From UBA9926 sp023261215 (GTDB taxonomy: Bacteria; Pseudomonadota; Gammaproteobacteria; Pseudomonadales; Azotimanducaceae), in the NCBI GenBank assembly GCA_038136035.1, contig JAYPYV010000009.1, positions 18,163-82,162 of the forward strand: 64,000 bases of DNA. Reading direction: 5' to 3'. Each line of letters opens with the position of its first letter. Within the stretch, counting starts at the first letter, position 1. The notes beneath the pieces are model-generated. The model was not told the DNA's origin, searched no databases, and worked only from the letters and a program-made list of their open reading frames with translations. Position numbers and translations under genes: made by a program. Shown piece by piece: positions 45,279-53,792 of the stretch.

Positions 45279-45524
45279 GACGTCCTCCTCGAAATCGTCT
45301 TAAAACGCGGCGCAACCCTTGCGACGCTATCCACTCATTTGACAGGCAAGAGGACGGAACAGTCAGGGGATCGTTCACTGGGCGATCAGCGGCACACTCG
45401 TTGAAACTATCGATCCCATTGGGTACCTGTCGCTTACGATCAAGTCCACTTGGCGTCACATCGCTTTAATCGTTGATTAAAGGCAGACAAACTATAAGAG
45501 GCGCGCCCTCCTGGTTCAAACCCA

Positions 45525-45553
45525 TCGCCAATCGAATCTCGAAAAGTTAGAAT
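45525..45553 (+). promoter_or_regulatory. Probable tRNA promoter
   Basis: TCGCCA (45525-45530) and TAGAAT (45548-45553), spaced 17 bp, end 8 bp before the tRNA 5' end. The remainder of the 283-bp coaX-tRNA interval shows nothing further that I can support. Confidence 0.5.
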
Positions 45554-45561
45554 GTCGCCGC

Positions 45562-45638
45562 GGGCCTATAGCTCAGTTGGTTAGAGCAGTGGACTCATAA
45601 TCCATTGGTCGAAGGTTCGAGTCCTTCTGGGCCCACCA
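45562..45638 (+). tRNA. tRNA with CAU anticodon, probably tRNA-Ile2 (AUA-reading, lysidine-modified)
   Basis: 77 nt including an encoded CCA. Acceptor GGGCCTA pairs with TGGGCCC (one T-G wobble), D-stem GCTC/GAGC, anticodon stem GTGGA/TCCAT with loop CTCATAA (CAT at 45596-45598), T-arm GAAGG-TTCGAGT-CCTTC. The variable segment TTGGTCG and the strong G/C acceptor resemble E. coli tRNA-Ile2 more than elongator Met, and initiator features are absent, so I infer a TilS substrate. It marks the left border of the accessory island. Confidence 0.93.
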
Positions 45639-45754
45639 ACCGCCACCCTTGTCACCGCCTTTGCGCGGCCTCCTACCCCCTTTTCTAACGCCTCTAGATC
45701 TATTTCACAGGTAGGGCTCTTCCCATCAGCCTACTTCATGGCACACTAAGAGCG

Positions 45755-46135
45755 ATGGACCAAGAGACACCCGTTATGCGCAATGATTCAGGCCAAATCG
45801 GTTCAACGCGTTCAAGCGAACCGCCCATCGCGACTGAAGTCGTGTTCGAAGACGAACGCGTCAGAGTCTGGCGACAATTCGTTCCGGCTGGGAGCAAAAT
45901 CGAAAGGCACCACCATCAGTTCGATTATTGTCTCGTGAATATCGAAGGCGAGGGTCCTTTGGCGGTCCAATTTCACGAAGGCTCCGGCGGATCTCTCGGA
46001 GAGCGCATCACATTTTCGCCCACACCTGGAACCGCTGATTTTGTTGCTAGGGGACACATCGAAACAGCGGAGAACCATGGTGAGGACTATCACGCGATAC
46101 TCATCGAATTTAAAAAAGGTAGAACCGTCTCATGA
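45755..46135 (+). CDS. Small cupin-domain protein
   Basis: A 126-aa single-cupin protein of unknown function. The first cupin motif appears as GSKIERHHHQFDYCLVNIEGEG, a run of histidines suited to metal binding, and a second metal-motif region lies near GHIETAENHGEDYHAI. No signal peptide. An internal ATG (residue 8) is an alternative start. It overlaps the following GST gene by 4 nt (ATGA), so the two are made together; such cupins often act as small dioxygenases, isomerases or sensors, but none can be specified. Confidence 0.8.
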   Translation: MDQETPVMRNDSGQIGSTRSSEPPIATEVVFEDERVRVWRQFVPAGSKIERHHHQFDYCLVNIEGEGPLAVQFHEGSGGSLGERITFSPTPGTADFVARGHIETAENHGEDYHAILIEFKKGRTVS

Positions 46136-46758
46136 AACTGTATTACACACCGGGTGCATGCTCACTTGCCTCGCACATCGCGCTCGAGGAGTCGGGAATC
46201 GAATTTGACTCCGAACGAGTCGACCTTTTTGCGGGCGAACAGCGAACCAGTGAATTCCTTCGACTGAATCCCAAAGGCAGAATACCGGTCTTAGTCACAC
46301 CACAAGGCGTGATTACGGAAAACATCGCCATCTTGATGTTTGCTGCAATGGCCAATCCAACGTCACGCCTCGCGCCACTCGAAGACCCTTTCGCGCTGGC
46401 CAAGATGCAATCCTTCAACGCCTATCTGGCGACCACAGTTCATGTTGCCCATGCTCACGGGCCAAGGGGCTCCCGTTGGGCGGACCGTCCAGAATCGTTA
46501 GAGGATATGAAATCCAAAGTATCTGCGAACATGGCTGCTGCATTCCAGCTCATCGAAGATGAATATTTTGTTGGACCCTGGGTCCTGGGCGATGACTATA
46601 CCGTTGCCGATGCCTATCTATTTACCTTTACTTCCTGGCTCGAAAGCGACGGGGTAAACCCCACCCAATTTGACCGAGTCTGGCAACACCATCAATCCAT
46701 GCTCGAGCGACCCGCCGTTCAGGCGGTACTTAATCGTGAACGGGCAGCAGGAAGTTAA
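46132..46758 (+). CDS. Beta-class glutathione S-transferase
   Basis: Cytosolic GST, 208 aa. The N-terminal thioredoxin-like domain opens MKLYYTPGACSLASHIAL with Cys10, the active-site cysteine of bacterial beta-class GSTs, and NPKGRIPVLVTPQGVITE is the glutathione-binding segment. The C-terminal helical domain includes VLGDDYTVADAYLFT, the N-capping box. It may conjugate, reduce or dehalogenate an electrophile produced by the pathway. Coupled to the upstream cupin. Confidence 0.92.
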   Translation: MKLYYTPGACSLASHIALEESGIEFDSERVDLFAGEQRTSEFLRLNPKGRIPVLVTPQGVITENIAILMFAAMANPTSRLAPLEDPFALAKMQSFNAYLATTVHVAHAHGPRGSRWADRPESLEDMKSKVSANMAAAFQLIEDEYFVGPWVLGDDYTVADAYLFTFTSWLESDGVNPTQFDRVWQHHQSMLERPAVQAVLNRERAAGS

Positions 46759-47071
46759 AGTGCTTCGCTGAGCGGCTTTGGCTTCGGCGAAGCCGATCGC
46801 ACTTGAACTCTCGATCCGAGCATTATTGAGACTTAAGGTGCCGGCGCCCAACCCTGAGCGGCTCGCCTATTTGCTTGGGGACTCCTTCGATGACTGAAGC
46901 CATCGTCTTTCTTCAACGAGGTCGAAGAGCTCTACAGCCCTGCCACTCAAAGGGGTCAGATAACCTGGCCTAACCTCAGATGGTTGTCAGGCAGCTGACC
47001 ACATCGGTCACTTGCCCCTCTCGCATCGCCCACTTAGGATGACCAGGTCCGAATCGGAGTTAAAACACGCC
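46759..47071 (+). other. Intergenic region between GST and second cupin
   Basis: 313 bp without a supported gene. After the GST stop there is a hairpin GGCTTC-GGC-GAAGCC nested in a longer inverted AGTGC/GCACT, without a T-tract. A loosely palindromic stretch (GGTCAG ... CTGACC, about 46957-47001) could be a regulator site for the downstream unit. Confidence 0.35.
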
Positions 47072-47521
47072 ATGAATTTATTTGAAACCGAATCGTTACG
47101 CTGGAAACGCTTTACAGGAAGCGACCGCTTCAATTATCCCATCGATTTTGAGTCGGCGCTTTTAGGCGCTCGTGACGACGGTCATGTTGACCTTCTGTAC
47201 CGATGGGCACCCAATGCTTACTGCCACTTTCATCGACACACGGCCATCACCACCTCCCTCGTTTTAGAGGGCGAGTTGCACGTCATGGATATTGATCCTG
47301 AATCGGGAGAGGAAAAGGCGCATCGAGTGAGACAAGCTGGCGACTACGCATGCAAATTACCGGGCGATATGCACATGGAAAAAGGGGGTCCCGAGGGCGC
47401 GCTCGTTTTGTTCAGTCTGTTCACTCAAGACGGATCACTGGCCGAGACCTTGAGTGAGGAGGGTCATGTTCTTTCGGAATCAACTTTAGAGCAAATCCTT
47501 CGAGGCAGAAGCGCTCGCTAA
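47072..47521 (+). CDS. Cupin-fold protein, dihydroxyacetophenone dioxygenase-like
   Basis: Single cupin of 149 aa from the ATG at 47072 (MNLFETESLRWKRFTGSD); the frame extends upstream to 47012 without family character. The motif YRWAPNAYCHFHRHTAITTS with H-x-H-H and the later glutamate GELHVMDIDPE, then PGDMHMEKGG, provide candidate metal ligands. The layout resembles the anti-sigma ChrR or 2,4'-dihydroxyacetophenone dioxygenase cupins, but the substrate is unknown. It precedes the sulfatase by 68 bp. Confidence 0.75.
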   Translation: MNLFETESLRWKRFTGSDRFNYPIDFESALLGARDDGHVDLLYRWAPNAYCHFHRHTAITTSLVLEGELHVMDIDPESGEEKAHRVRQAGDYACKLPGDMHMEKGGPEGALVLFSLFTQDGSLAETLSEEGHVLSESTLEQILRGRSAR

Positions 47522-47589
47522 ACTTCTAGCAATCAACCCAGACCAGTAGCGACACCCACTAAACGACCCAGTAGGAAGGATTTCGCGGC

Positions 47590-49863
47590 ATGTCAGACGC
47601 ATTCGGTGGCACGATCAAAAGAGAGGTCAAAGACTCCACCCCGTGGTGGCCAAAGCCGAATCTGCCGGCACCGGAACTACCCAACATTGTCACCATCTTG
47701 CTGGACGACACCGGCTTTGCACATTTGGGTTGTTTTGGCTCTCCGATCGAAACGCCCCACTTTGACGCGCTTGCTGAACGGGGGCTGAGGTATAACAATT
47801 TTCATACCACCGCCCTTTGTTCTCCCTCTCGCGCGTGCTTGCTCACGGGCCGCAATCACCACTCCGTTGGAATGCGGGCCGTCTCAAACTTCGATACCGG
47901 CTTCCCAAATATGCGCGGACGGATCAGCGCGTCTGCGGCCACCACCGCAGAACTTCTGCAGCAGAAGGGTTGGGCAACCTTCTGCGTCGGCAAATGGCAT
48001 CTTGCCCCGATGCGAGAGGCCTCGGCGGCCGGTCCCTTCACAGACTGGCCATTACAAAGAGGCTTCGATCGCTTCTACGGTTTTATGCAAGGCGAGACCG
48101 ATCAATTTCATCCCGAGCTTTACGCAGACAATCACATGATCGATCCGCCCTCGCGGCCCGAGGACGGTTATCACCTTTCCGAGGATTTGGTCGATCAAGC
48201 CATTAAAATGATTAGGAACCAAGTCTCGCTCGTTCCCGAGCGTCCCTTCTACCTTTACCTCCCATTCGGCGCGACCCATGCACCGCATCAAGCACCCGAT
48301 GCTTATCTAGACAAGTACAAGGGCCGATTTGATGAAGGGTGGGACATCTGGCGATCACGGATTCATCAACGTCAACTCGAATTGGGCATTATTCCCGAGG
48401 GCACAGAGCTGGCACCACGAAATCCAGGCGTTAAACCTTGGACTGACCTTGATTCTACGGAGCAAGCCTTTGCACTCAAACTTCAAGAGGCCTTCGCAGC
48501 CTTTCTCGATCACACGGATGCCCAGGTTGGGCGACTGCTCCAGGCACTCCAGGACTTATCTCTGAGCGATAACACGCTCATTTTCGCGACCAGTGATAAT
48601 GGCGCCTCTCAAGAGGGTAATGAAACGGGGGTGCTAGATGAGTTCCGCCACTTTAACGGCTTACCCGAGGACATGGGTTCTGTGCCCAACCGGCTCGATG
48701 ATATCGGCACGCGGCGGAGCTTTACCAACTACCCATGGGGCTGGGCTCAGGTGGGTAACACGCCCGCAAAGCGATACAAGCAGAATACCCATGGCGGCGG
48801 TGTGCGCGATCCACTGATTATCTCTTGGCCGCGGGGTATTGATCCCAGCACCCAGGGTGAGGTGAGACAACAGTTTCACCATATCACCGATATCATGCCC
48901 ACGATTATGGACATTTGCGGTTACGATTTGCCCGCAGAGATGAAAGGCGTTGCTCAGCAACCCATTGAAGGCCTGTCGATGCGGTACACGTTGGCACCCG
49001 ATGCGGTCGACGCTCAAGCCGTTCCAACCCAGAAACCTGCACAATACTTTGAGATGTTTGGGCATCGAGGTATTTGGGCTAATGGCTGGAAGGCCGTGAC
49101 TTACCATCGCGCCAACCGAAGCCTTGATGAAGACGTGTGGGAGCTTTACCACCTGGACGAGGACTTCTCTGAATGCCATGACCTTGCCGAATCGCATCCT
49201 GACAAACTTGACCAAATGATTGAATTATTTTGGAGCGAAGCGGAACGCTACGGCGTATTGCCGATCGAGACCAACCAAAACACGGGATTGTTCGCGGGTC
49301 GGCCCCAGCCCGGTACGCCTCGCGCCAGAGACCACTTCACGTACTTCCCCCCGCTTTCCCGGGTGCCGACTGACAGCACACCACCTTTTGGAGCACGATC
49401 CTGGCGGCTCGAGGCGCGTCTTCGATGCAAGACCGAGCCTCAGGGTGTGCTGATCGCCGTGGGCACTGTTAATAATGGTCTGTGCATCTATTTTGAAAAC
49501 GGCACACTCATCTATGATCACAACGCGTTCACTTCCCATACGGTGATTCGCGCAACCAAACCCGTCCCCTTGGGCGATGTTTCGGTCTCAGTCGAACAGG
49601 TGCGGGTTTCAAAAGGTCCGGCTCGGGTCAGATTGATGATGGGTGCTGACGTGATCGGCGAAGGCCTGATTCCAGATGTGCCCGTAATGATTAGCTCCAT
49701 CGGCATGGACGTGGGCAGCAATCCAACCGGTGTTTCAGAGGCATTTGAGGCACCCTTTCCCTTCAACGGCATCATTCAAAGGATTGATGTCACCACAGAG
49801 CGCGCCATGCGCCCCGACGACGAACTGGCCATTGAACTCGAGCAAGCGCTCCGAACCCAATAG
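47590..49863 (+). CDS. Type I sulfatase (arylsulfatase-like, cytoplasmic)
   Basis: Formylglycine-dependent sulfatase, 757 aa. The FGly signature C77-S-P-S-R is in FHTTALCSPSRACLLTGR; metal residues D39-D40 (ILLDDTGFAHLG), the catalytic GKWHLAP block and SDNGAS are present. A C-terminal beta-rich domain (about 590-757) completes the fold. There is no signal peptide, so it works on a sulfate ester inside the cell, unlike secreted polysaccharide sulfatases. It resembles the long mycobacterial AtsA-type enzymes. Maturation needs a formylglycine-generating enzyme not in this window. Confidence 0.93.
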   Translation: MSDAFGGTIKREVKDSTPWWPKPNLPAPELPNIVTILLDDTGFAHLGCFGSPIETPHFDALAERGLRYNNFHTTALCSPSRACLLTGRNHHSVGMRAVSNFDTGFPNMRGRISASAATTAELLQQKGWATFCVGKWHLAPMREASAAGPFTDWPLQRGFDRFYGFMQGETDQFHPELYADNHMIDPPSRPEDGYHLSEDLVDQAIKMIRNQVSLVPERPFYLYLPFGATHAPHQAPDAYLDKYKGRFDEGWDIWRSRIHQRQLELGIIPEGTELAPRNPGVKPWTDLDSTEQAFALKLQEAFAAFLDHTDAQVGRLLQALQDLSLSDNTLIFATSDNGASQEGNETGVLDEFRHFNGLPEDMGSVPNRLDDIGTRRSFTNYPWGWAQVGNTPAKRYKQNTHGGGVRDPLIISWPRGIDPSTQGEVRQQFHHITDIMPTIMDICGYDLPAEMKGVAQQPIEGLSMRYTLAPDAVDAQAVPTQKPAQYFEMFGHRGIWANGWKAVTYHRANRSLDEDVWELYHLDEDFSECHDLAESHPDKLDQMIELFWSEAERYGVLPIETNQNTGLFAGRPQPGTPRARDHFTYFPPLSRVPTDSTPPFGARSWRLEARLRCKTEPQGVLIAVGTVNNGLCIYFENGTLIYDHNAFTSHTVIRATKPVPLGDVSVSVEQVRVSKGPARVRLMMGADVIGEGLIPDVPVMISSIGMDVGSNPTGVSEAFEAPFPFNGIIQRIDVTTERAMRPDDELAIELEQALRTQ

Positions 49864-50084
49864 CCGCGGCGCCAGGGAAAAGCACCACCATCGGACCCAT
49901 CGACATGCCGCGTCATTTAGACCGGGCGGATTTGCCTGCCGATTGTTCGGGGCGATAGACTTTCGAGACGAACCTTAGCTTCAACCTCCGGCCCGAGTGT
50001 TTGAGACATTAAGGACGAGCGAGCATCGCTCGACTCCGAGACCGTCGATCACTCGCACCTAACTCAATGCAGAGTGGATGACTC

Positions 50085-51011
50085 ATGGACCAACGACAAG
50101 ATCCTATCGACTATATTGAACGCACCCGAAGTCAATATGATGCATTGGGTTACGAGCCGTATACCTGGGTTGAATACAGTGCCGCTCCCCCATGGACTGC
50201 TCTGTCGAAACCGCTCAACGAAATGAATATTGCTCTTATCGCCTCGGGTGGCATCTACGCCCATGGTCAAATCGCTTTTCACCATAAAGACGATCTGAGT
50301 TATCGCATTATCGATACGGAGATCGAAAGCACCCAGTTGAGAACGTCACACTTTGCTTACGATATGACGCCGGCAAGAGAGAATATCAACGTAGTCTTCC
50401 CTATCGATACGCTGAAAACGCTCGCCCACCAGGGCATCATTCGATCGCTTTCCAGGAGAGCCTACACTTTCATGGGGGGTATCTATTCGGCACGGAAGGT
50501 TCGAGACCTGCTCGCGCCTCACTTGCTCAAGGCACTTCAAGAGGATGAGGTGGACCTCGCACTCCTGGTCCCTGCTTGACCCGTCTGTCATCAGTCCGTG
50601 GGACTGATCGCTCGTCACCTAGAGGATGCAGGCCTGCCAACGCTTTGTATGTCCGCAGCCTATTCAATCACTCGGTCCGTGAACCCCCCTCGTTCGGTTT
50701 TTTTGGATTTTCCACTCGGCCAGACTTGCGGTCGCCCAGGTGATCCTCAAGAGCGCCGCGCGATTATGCAAACAGCGCTTGAACAGACGTCGAGCCTCGG
50801 TCCTGGAGACATTTTTAGACTTCCTTTTCCGTTTGCAGACTCAGATGAGTGGAAGAACACGGTGATGCGACCCATCCAAAAACCGGATGGAACCCTCGAA
50901 ATGAACGACTTCCGAACTGCACGTTTGGATTCACCTCAATATCAAAGCGATGCCGACCAAGGTGCGGCCGATCCTAAATGCCCATCCTGCGTGTTCATCT
51001 CGGCAGATTAA
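50085..51011 (+). CDS. Selenocysteine-containing GrdB-like reductase family protein (in-frame UGA at 50577)
   Basis: Two adjacent frames are one gene. The first ends ...LALLVPA at TGA 50577-50579; the next codons in the same frame read PVCHQSVGLIARHLEDAG and stay open to TAA 51009-51011. Decoding TGA as selenocysteine gives a 308-aa protein with U165-P-V-C168-H-Q, the redox motif of the glycine/sarcosine/betaine-reductase selenoprotein B (GrdB/PrdB)-like family, whose homologues carry Sec or Cys there. A SECIS-type hairpin follows. Other family blocks are IALIASGGIYAHGQ, FMGGIYSARKVRDLLAP and FLDFPLGQTCGRPGD. A second pair, C299-P-S-C302, lies near the C-terminus. No signal peptide. Function in aerobes is unknown; a redox role with thiols is inferred. 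A simple nonsense mutation is the alternative. Confidence 0.88.
50580..50608 (+). promoter_or_regulatory. Bacterial SECIS element for UGA recoding
   Basis: After the TGA (50577-50579) there are 10 nt, then a perfect 8-bp stem ATCAGTCC/GGACTGAT (50590-50597 with 50601-50608) closing a GTG loop (50598-50600). The loop starts 18 nt after the UGA and begins with G. SelB-dependent bacterial SECIS elements have a short upper stem within the coding region with a G in the first two loop positions and the loop roughly 16-37 nt from the UGA, so this fits well. Confidence 0.82.
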
Positions 51012-51023
51012 TTCTCGCTCGAG

Positions 51024-51068
51024 CCATTAAAACAAGAACCATTAAAACAAGAGCCATTAGAACGAGCG
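51024..51068. repeat. Three tandem 15-bp repeats after the selenoprotein gene
   Basis: CCATTAAAACAAGAA, CCATTAAAACAAGAG and CCATTAGAACGAGCG lie end to end immediately after the selenoprotein stop and before the dienelactone hydrolase. They could be replication slippage or a regulator-binding array. Confidence 0.75.
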
Positions 51069-51198
51069 CCATGGACATCACATCACTGACGTCATTCAAC
51101 CCCCAACCGCCACGCCAAACCGTTGCTGAGGCCCTACCCGAGAAGCTTGATTTATTTAGTCTGCCAGGTTGAACTTCATGCAGAGCGAGGCACTCCAC

Positions 51199-51936
51199 AT
51201 GATCGAAGAACATCTTGATATTCCTACCCAGGATGGGGCCATGAATAGCTTCGTGGTCTATCCCGATGAGGGTGGCCCGTTTCCCGTGGTTCTGTTCTAT
51301 ATGGATGCGCCCGGCAAACGCGAGGAACTGCACGACATGGCGCGTCGGATCGCGACGACCGGCTATTTTGTCGTCCTACCCAATCTCTACTATCGAAAAA
51401 CCCGAGAATTTACTTTCGAACGCACAGACGCCGGCATAGCTGCGATGTTTGAGATGACCAAACACTTGTCTCTTGAACGGGTCATGCAGGACACTCAATC
51501 GCTCCTAACTTTTGTTGATGGGCACGAGTCCGCTCGAAGCGAGAGCCTTGGCGCCGTCGGGTACTGCATGAGTGGGCCTTTCGTCTTCAAGGCAGCGGCA
51601 AGATTTCCAGATCGGTTCCATTGTGCGGCGTCGATCTACGGCGCCAATCTTGTCACCGAACGGGACGATTCACCTCATCTTGACGCAAACAGAATTACAG
51701 CTGAGCTCTATTTCGCGTGTGCCGAAATCGACCATTACGCACCTAGGGAAACCATCGAAAAACTTGCTCAGCATTTGAACCATGTTGGCGCCAATCATCG
51801 GATCGAATGGTATCCACAAGCCGAGCACGGTTTCGCTTTCCCGGATCGTGGCGACATTTATCACAAACCAAGCGCCGAACGGCACTGGTCTAGACTCCAC
51901 GCGCTTTTCGATCGATGCCTCAAGCTGGCACAGTGA
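51199..51936 (+). CDS. Dienelactone hydrolase family protein
   Basis: Cytosolic alpha/beta hydrolase. From the ATG at 51199 (SD GCGAGG 8 nt upstream) the product is 245 aa with the Cys-Asp-His triad C123 (AVGYCMSGPF), D178 (CAEIDHYAP) and H210 (QAEHGFAFPD), nearly the spacing of classical dienelactone hydrolase (C123/D171/H202). Alternative upstream starts are ATG 51178 and TTG 51169. The family opens lactone rings in aromatic degradation but is broad; here the substrate is inferred only as an ester or lactone intermediate. Confidence 0.92.
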   Translation: MIEEHLDIPTQDGAMNSFVVYPDEGGPFPVVLFYMDAPGKREELHDMARRIATTGYFVVLPNLYYRKTREFTFERTDAGIAAMFEMTKHLSLERVMQDTQSLLTFVDGHESARSESLGAVGYCMSGPFVFKAAARFPDRFHCAASIYGANLVTERDDSPHLDANRITAELYFACAEIDHYAPRETIEKLAQHLNHVGANHRIEWYPQAEHGFAFPDRGDIYHKPSAERHWSRLHALFDRCLKLAQ

Positions 51937-52004
51937 TCTCTCACTGCTGATGCCTGGGAAAACAAGCGCGGGATAACAACATTGAATTGGAATAGGGACT
52001 TAAA

Positions 52005-52370
52005 ATGCCATCACCTTGGTTTGAAATTTACGTCGCTTCAATTGAAAACAGTATCGATTTCTATCAAGAACTGCTTCACCTTTCGATCACCCCGATGGTG
52101 GCAGACGGTGAGGATCTCACCTTGTTTGCACTGGCTGATTCAGAAACCAGCACCCCCTTCGGTGCGCTCTGTCATATGAAGGGGTTCGACCCAGGCCGAA
52201 ACAGCACCATTGTCTATTTCGAGGTTAGCCGCAAGGAGGGGATTGATGATCGAATCAAATCCGTCGGCGCTCACATTATTCGGCCCTGGTGGTCGATCGG
52301 TGACGCTGGATTCGCCACGCTCATCAACGACAACGAGGGCAATGTCATCGGACTCATCAGTCAGGATTGA
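52005..52370 (+). CDS. VOC-superfamily (glyoxalase/bleomycin-resistance-like) protein
   Basis: A 121-aa vicinal-oxygen-chelate domain with paired beta-alpha-beta-beta-beta modules: MPSPWFEIYVASIENSIDFY opens the first and ATLINDNEGNVIGLISQ closes the second. Members are glyoxalases, epimerases, ring-cleavage dioxygenases or antibiotic-binding proteins. Metal ligands are not complete in one chain, so activity, if any, may depend on dimerisation. Lies 68 bp after the dienelactone hydrolase on the same strand. Confidence 0.85.
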   Translation: MPSPWFEIYVASIENSIDFYQELLHLSITPMVADGEDLTLFALADSETSTPFGALCHMKGFDPGRNSTIVYFEVSRKEGIDDRIKSVGAHIIRPWWSIGDAGFATLINDNEGNVIGLISQD

Positions 52371-52442
52371 ATCGAGCGTTGCCGCTGGTATTTCCGGAAA
52401 AACCCGGTAGGCTCTGACTTGCAGCGAGAGAGCGAGGCGGTA

Positions 52443-53792
52443 ATGACCAAAGATTTTTCTAAGGCCTACTTGGTCTGGGTGTTGTTTGTCTTCACCGTTG
52501 CGTCAACCCTCTCAATCATTGATCGACAAATCATCAATGTCATGATCGGACCGATCAAAAGAGATTTGGGCGGTATTTCTGACACCCAAGTGTCTCTGAT
52601 TATGGGATTTGCGTTTGCGTTTTTTTATACCTTAATGACGTTCCCTGCCGGTCGACTCTCTGATCGGTTTCATCGAATTCGGATCATGTCTGCTGGTATT
52701 GCCGCCTGGAGCTTCATGACCATGCTGTGTGGTCTGGCGCACCAATATTGGCAGCTGTTCCTGGCCAGAATGGGAGTCGGCGTTGGCGAGGCAACACTCG
52801 GCCCGGCATCGAATTCAGCGCTCGCGGATTACTTTTCACCGGCACAACTGCCCATTGCCATCGGCGTAGTCGCAGCCGCACCGTTCATTGGTCAAGGACT
52901 GGCAAATATCGCGGGCGGGCCCTTAATTGATTACCTCGAATCGACGCCAAATTACGTTGCCCCAATCATTGGTGAGGTCTTCTCTTGGCAAATGGTTCTC
53001 ATTATTGTGGGCGCCCCCGGACTCCTCGTCGCCCTTCTGATGTGGGGGCTCACCGAGCCCCAACGAAAAAACAAACAAAGAACTGACGGCCAAGCGGTAC
53101 CCTTGACCGAAGTTTGGACCTTCATCCTCGAACGTCGAACCTTCTTTTTCCTCGTCTTTTTAGGTTATTTGTGCCTGGCAACCCAAGGTTGGTCCCTCTT
53201 CAGCTGGATCGTCGAGTTTTACGTACGAAACCATGGTTGGACCCGAACAGAAATCGGTCTCTCGTATGGCAGTATCGCCATGATCGTCGGTATTGCTGGC
53301 AGCATCGCGGGCGGCTTTTTAGCGAGCCTTTACATCAGGAAAGGCAGAGCGGACGGCACGCTTCGCGTGGTTTGGTTAAGCACTCTTATCCTCTTGCCAC
53401 TGGCAACCGGGTTAACACTCACCAGTGACGCGCACCTGGGCTTGGGATTACTCATCCCGGTCACCTTCTGCATGTCCATGCCCCCAGGGCTCATCATCGC
53501 CACACTTCAAACCATTTCCCCCAATGAGCTCAGAGGGCAAATGGTTGCGTTCTACCTCATTGCGGTCAACTTTCTCTCTTATAGTTTCGCACCTTCGTTG
53601 CCCGCGATCTTAAGCGACTTTGTATTTGAGAGTGAGTTGGCCTTGGGTCAATCAATCTCAACCCTGGCGGTTTTCAATTACACAATCGCCAGCATCTGCT
53701 TGGGGCTATCACTCAAATACTATCGAGACGCCATCAACAAAACCGGCGCTTGGCAACACACAGCATCTAAGAAAGGCTCTTCCCATGACTGA
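52443..53792 (+). CDS. Major facilitator superfamily transporter (Spinster-like)
   Basis: Inner-membrane permease of 449 aa with about 12 hydrophobic segments. The start is ATG 52443 after GAGGCGG. The family loop-2 motif reads FPAGRLSDRFHRIRIMSAG and helix 4-5 has ARMGVGVGEATLGPASNSALAD, both typical of Spinster-type organic-acid/lipid permeases. It likely imports or exports the pathway substrate. The stop overlaps the following kinase ATG (CATGACTGA), coupling their translation. Confidence 0.93.
   Translation: MTKDFSKAYLVWVLFVFTVASTLSIIDRQIINVMIGPIKRDLGGISDTQVSLIMGFAFAFFYTLMTFPAGRLSDRFHRIRIMSAGIAAWSFMTMLCGLAHQYWQLFLARMGVGVGEATLGPASNSALADYFSPAQLPIAIGVVAAAPFIGQGLANIAGGPLIDYLESTPNYVAPIIGEVFSWQMVLIIVGAPGLLVALLMWGLTEPQRKNKQRTDGQAVPLTEVWTFILERRTFFFLVFLGYLCLATQGWSLFSWIVEFYVRNHGWTRTEIGLSYGSIAMIVGIAGSIAGGFLASLYIRKGRADGTLRVVWLSTLILLPLATGLTLTSDAHLGLGLLIPVTFCMSMPPGLIIATLQTISPNELRGQMVAFYLIAVNFLSYSFAPSLPAILSDFVFESELALGQSISTLAVFNYTIASICLGLSLKYYRDAINKTGAWQHTASKKGSSHD

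Noticed and set aside
50085..50579. Independent 164-aa hypothetical gene, with a second separate gene at 50598-51011
   Set aside because: The two frames are in register, split only by one TGA, and the codons between them complete a conserved U/C-P-V-C-H-Q motif; the second frame's GTG start lies inside the SECIS loop.
51071..51172. 33-codon ORF after the 15-bp repeats
   Set aside because: Too short, no ribosome site better than chance, no recognised motif; kept only as a remark in the repeat finding.
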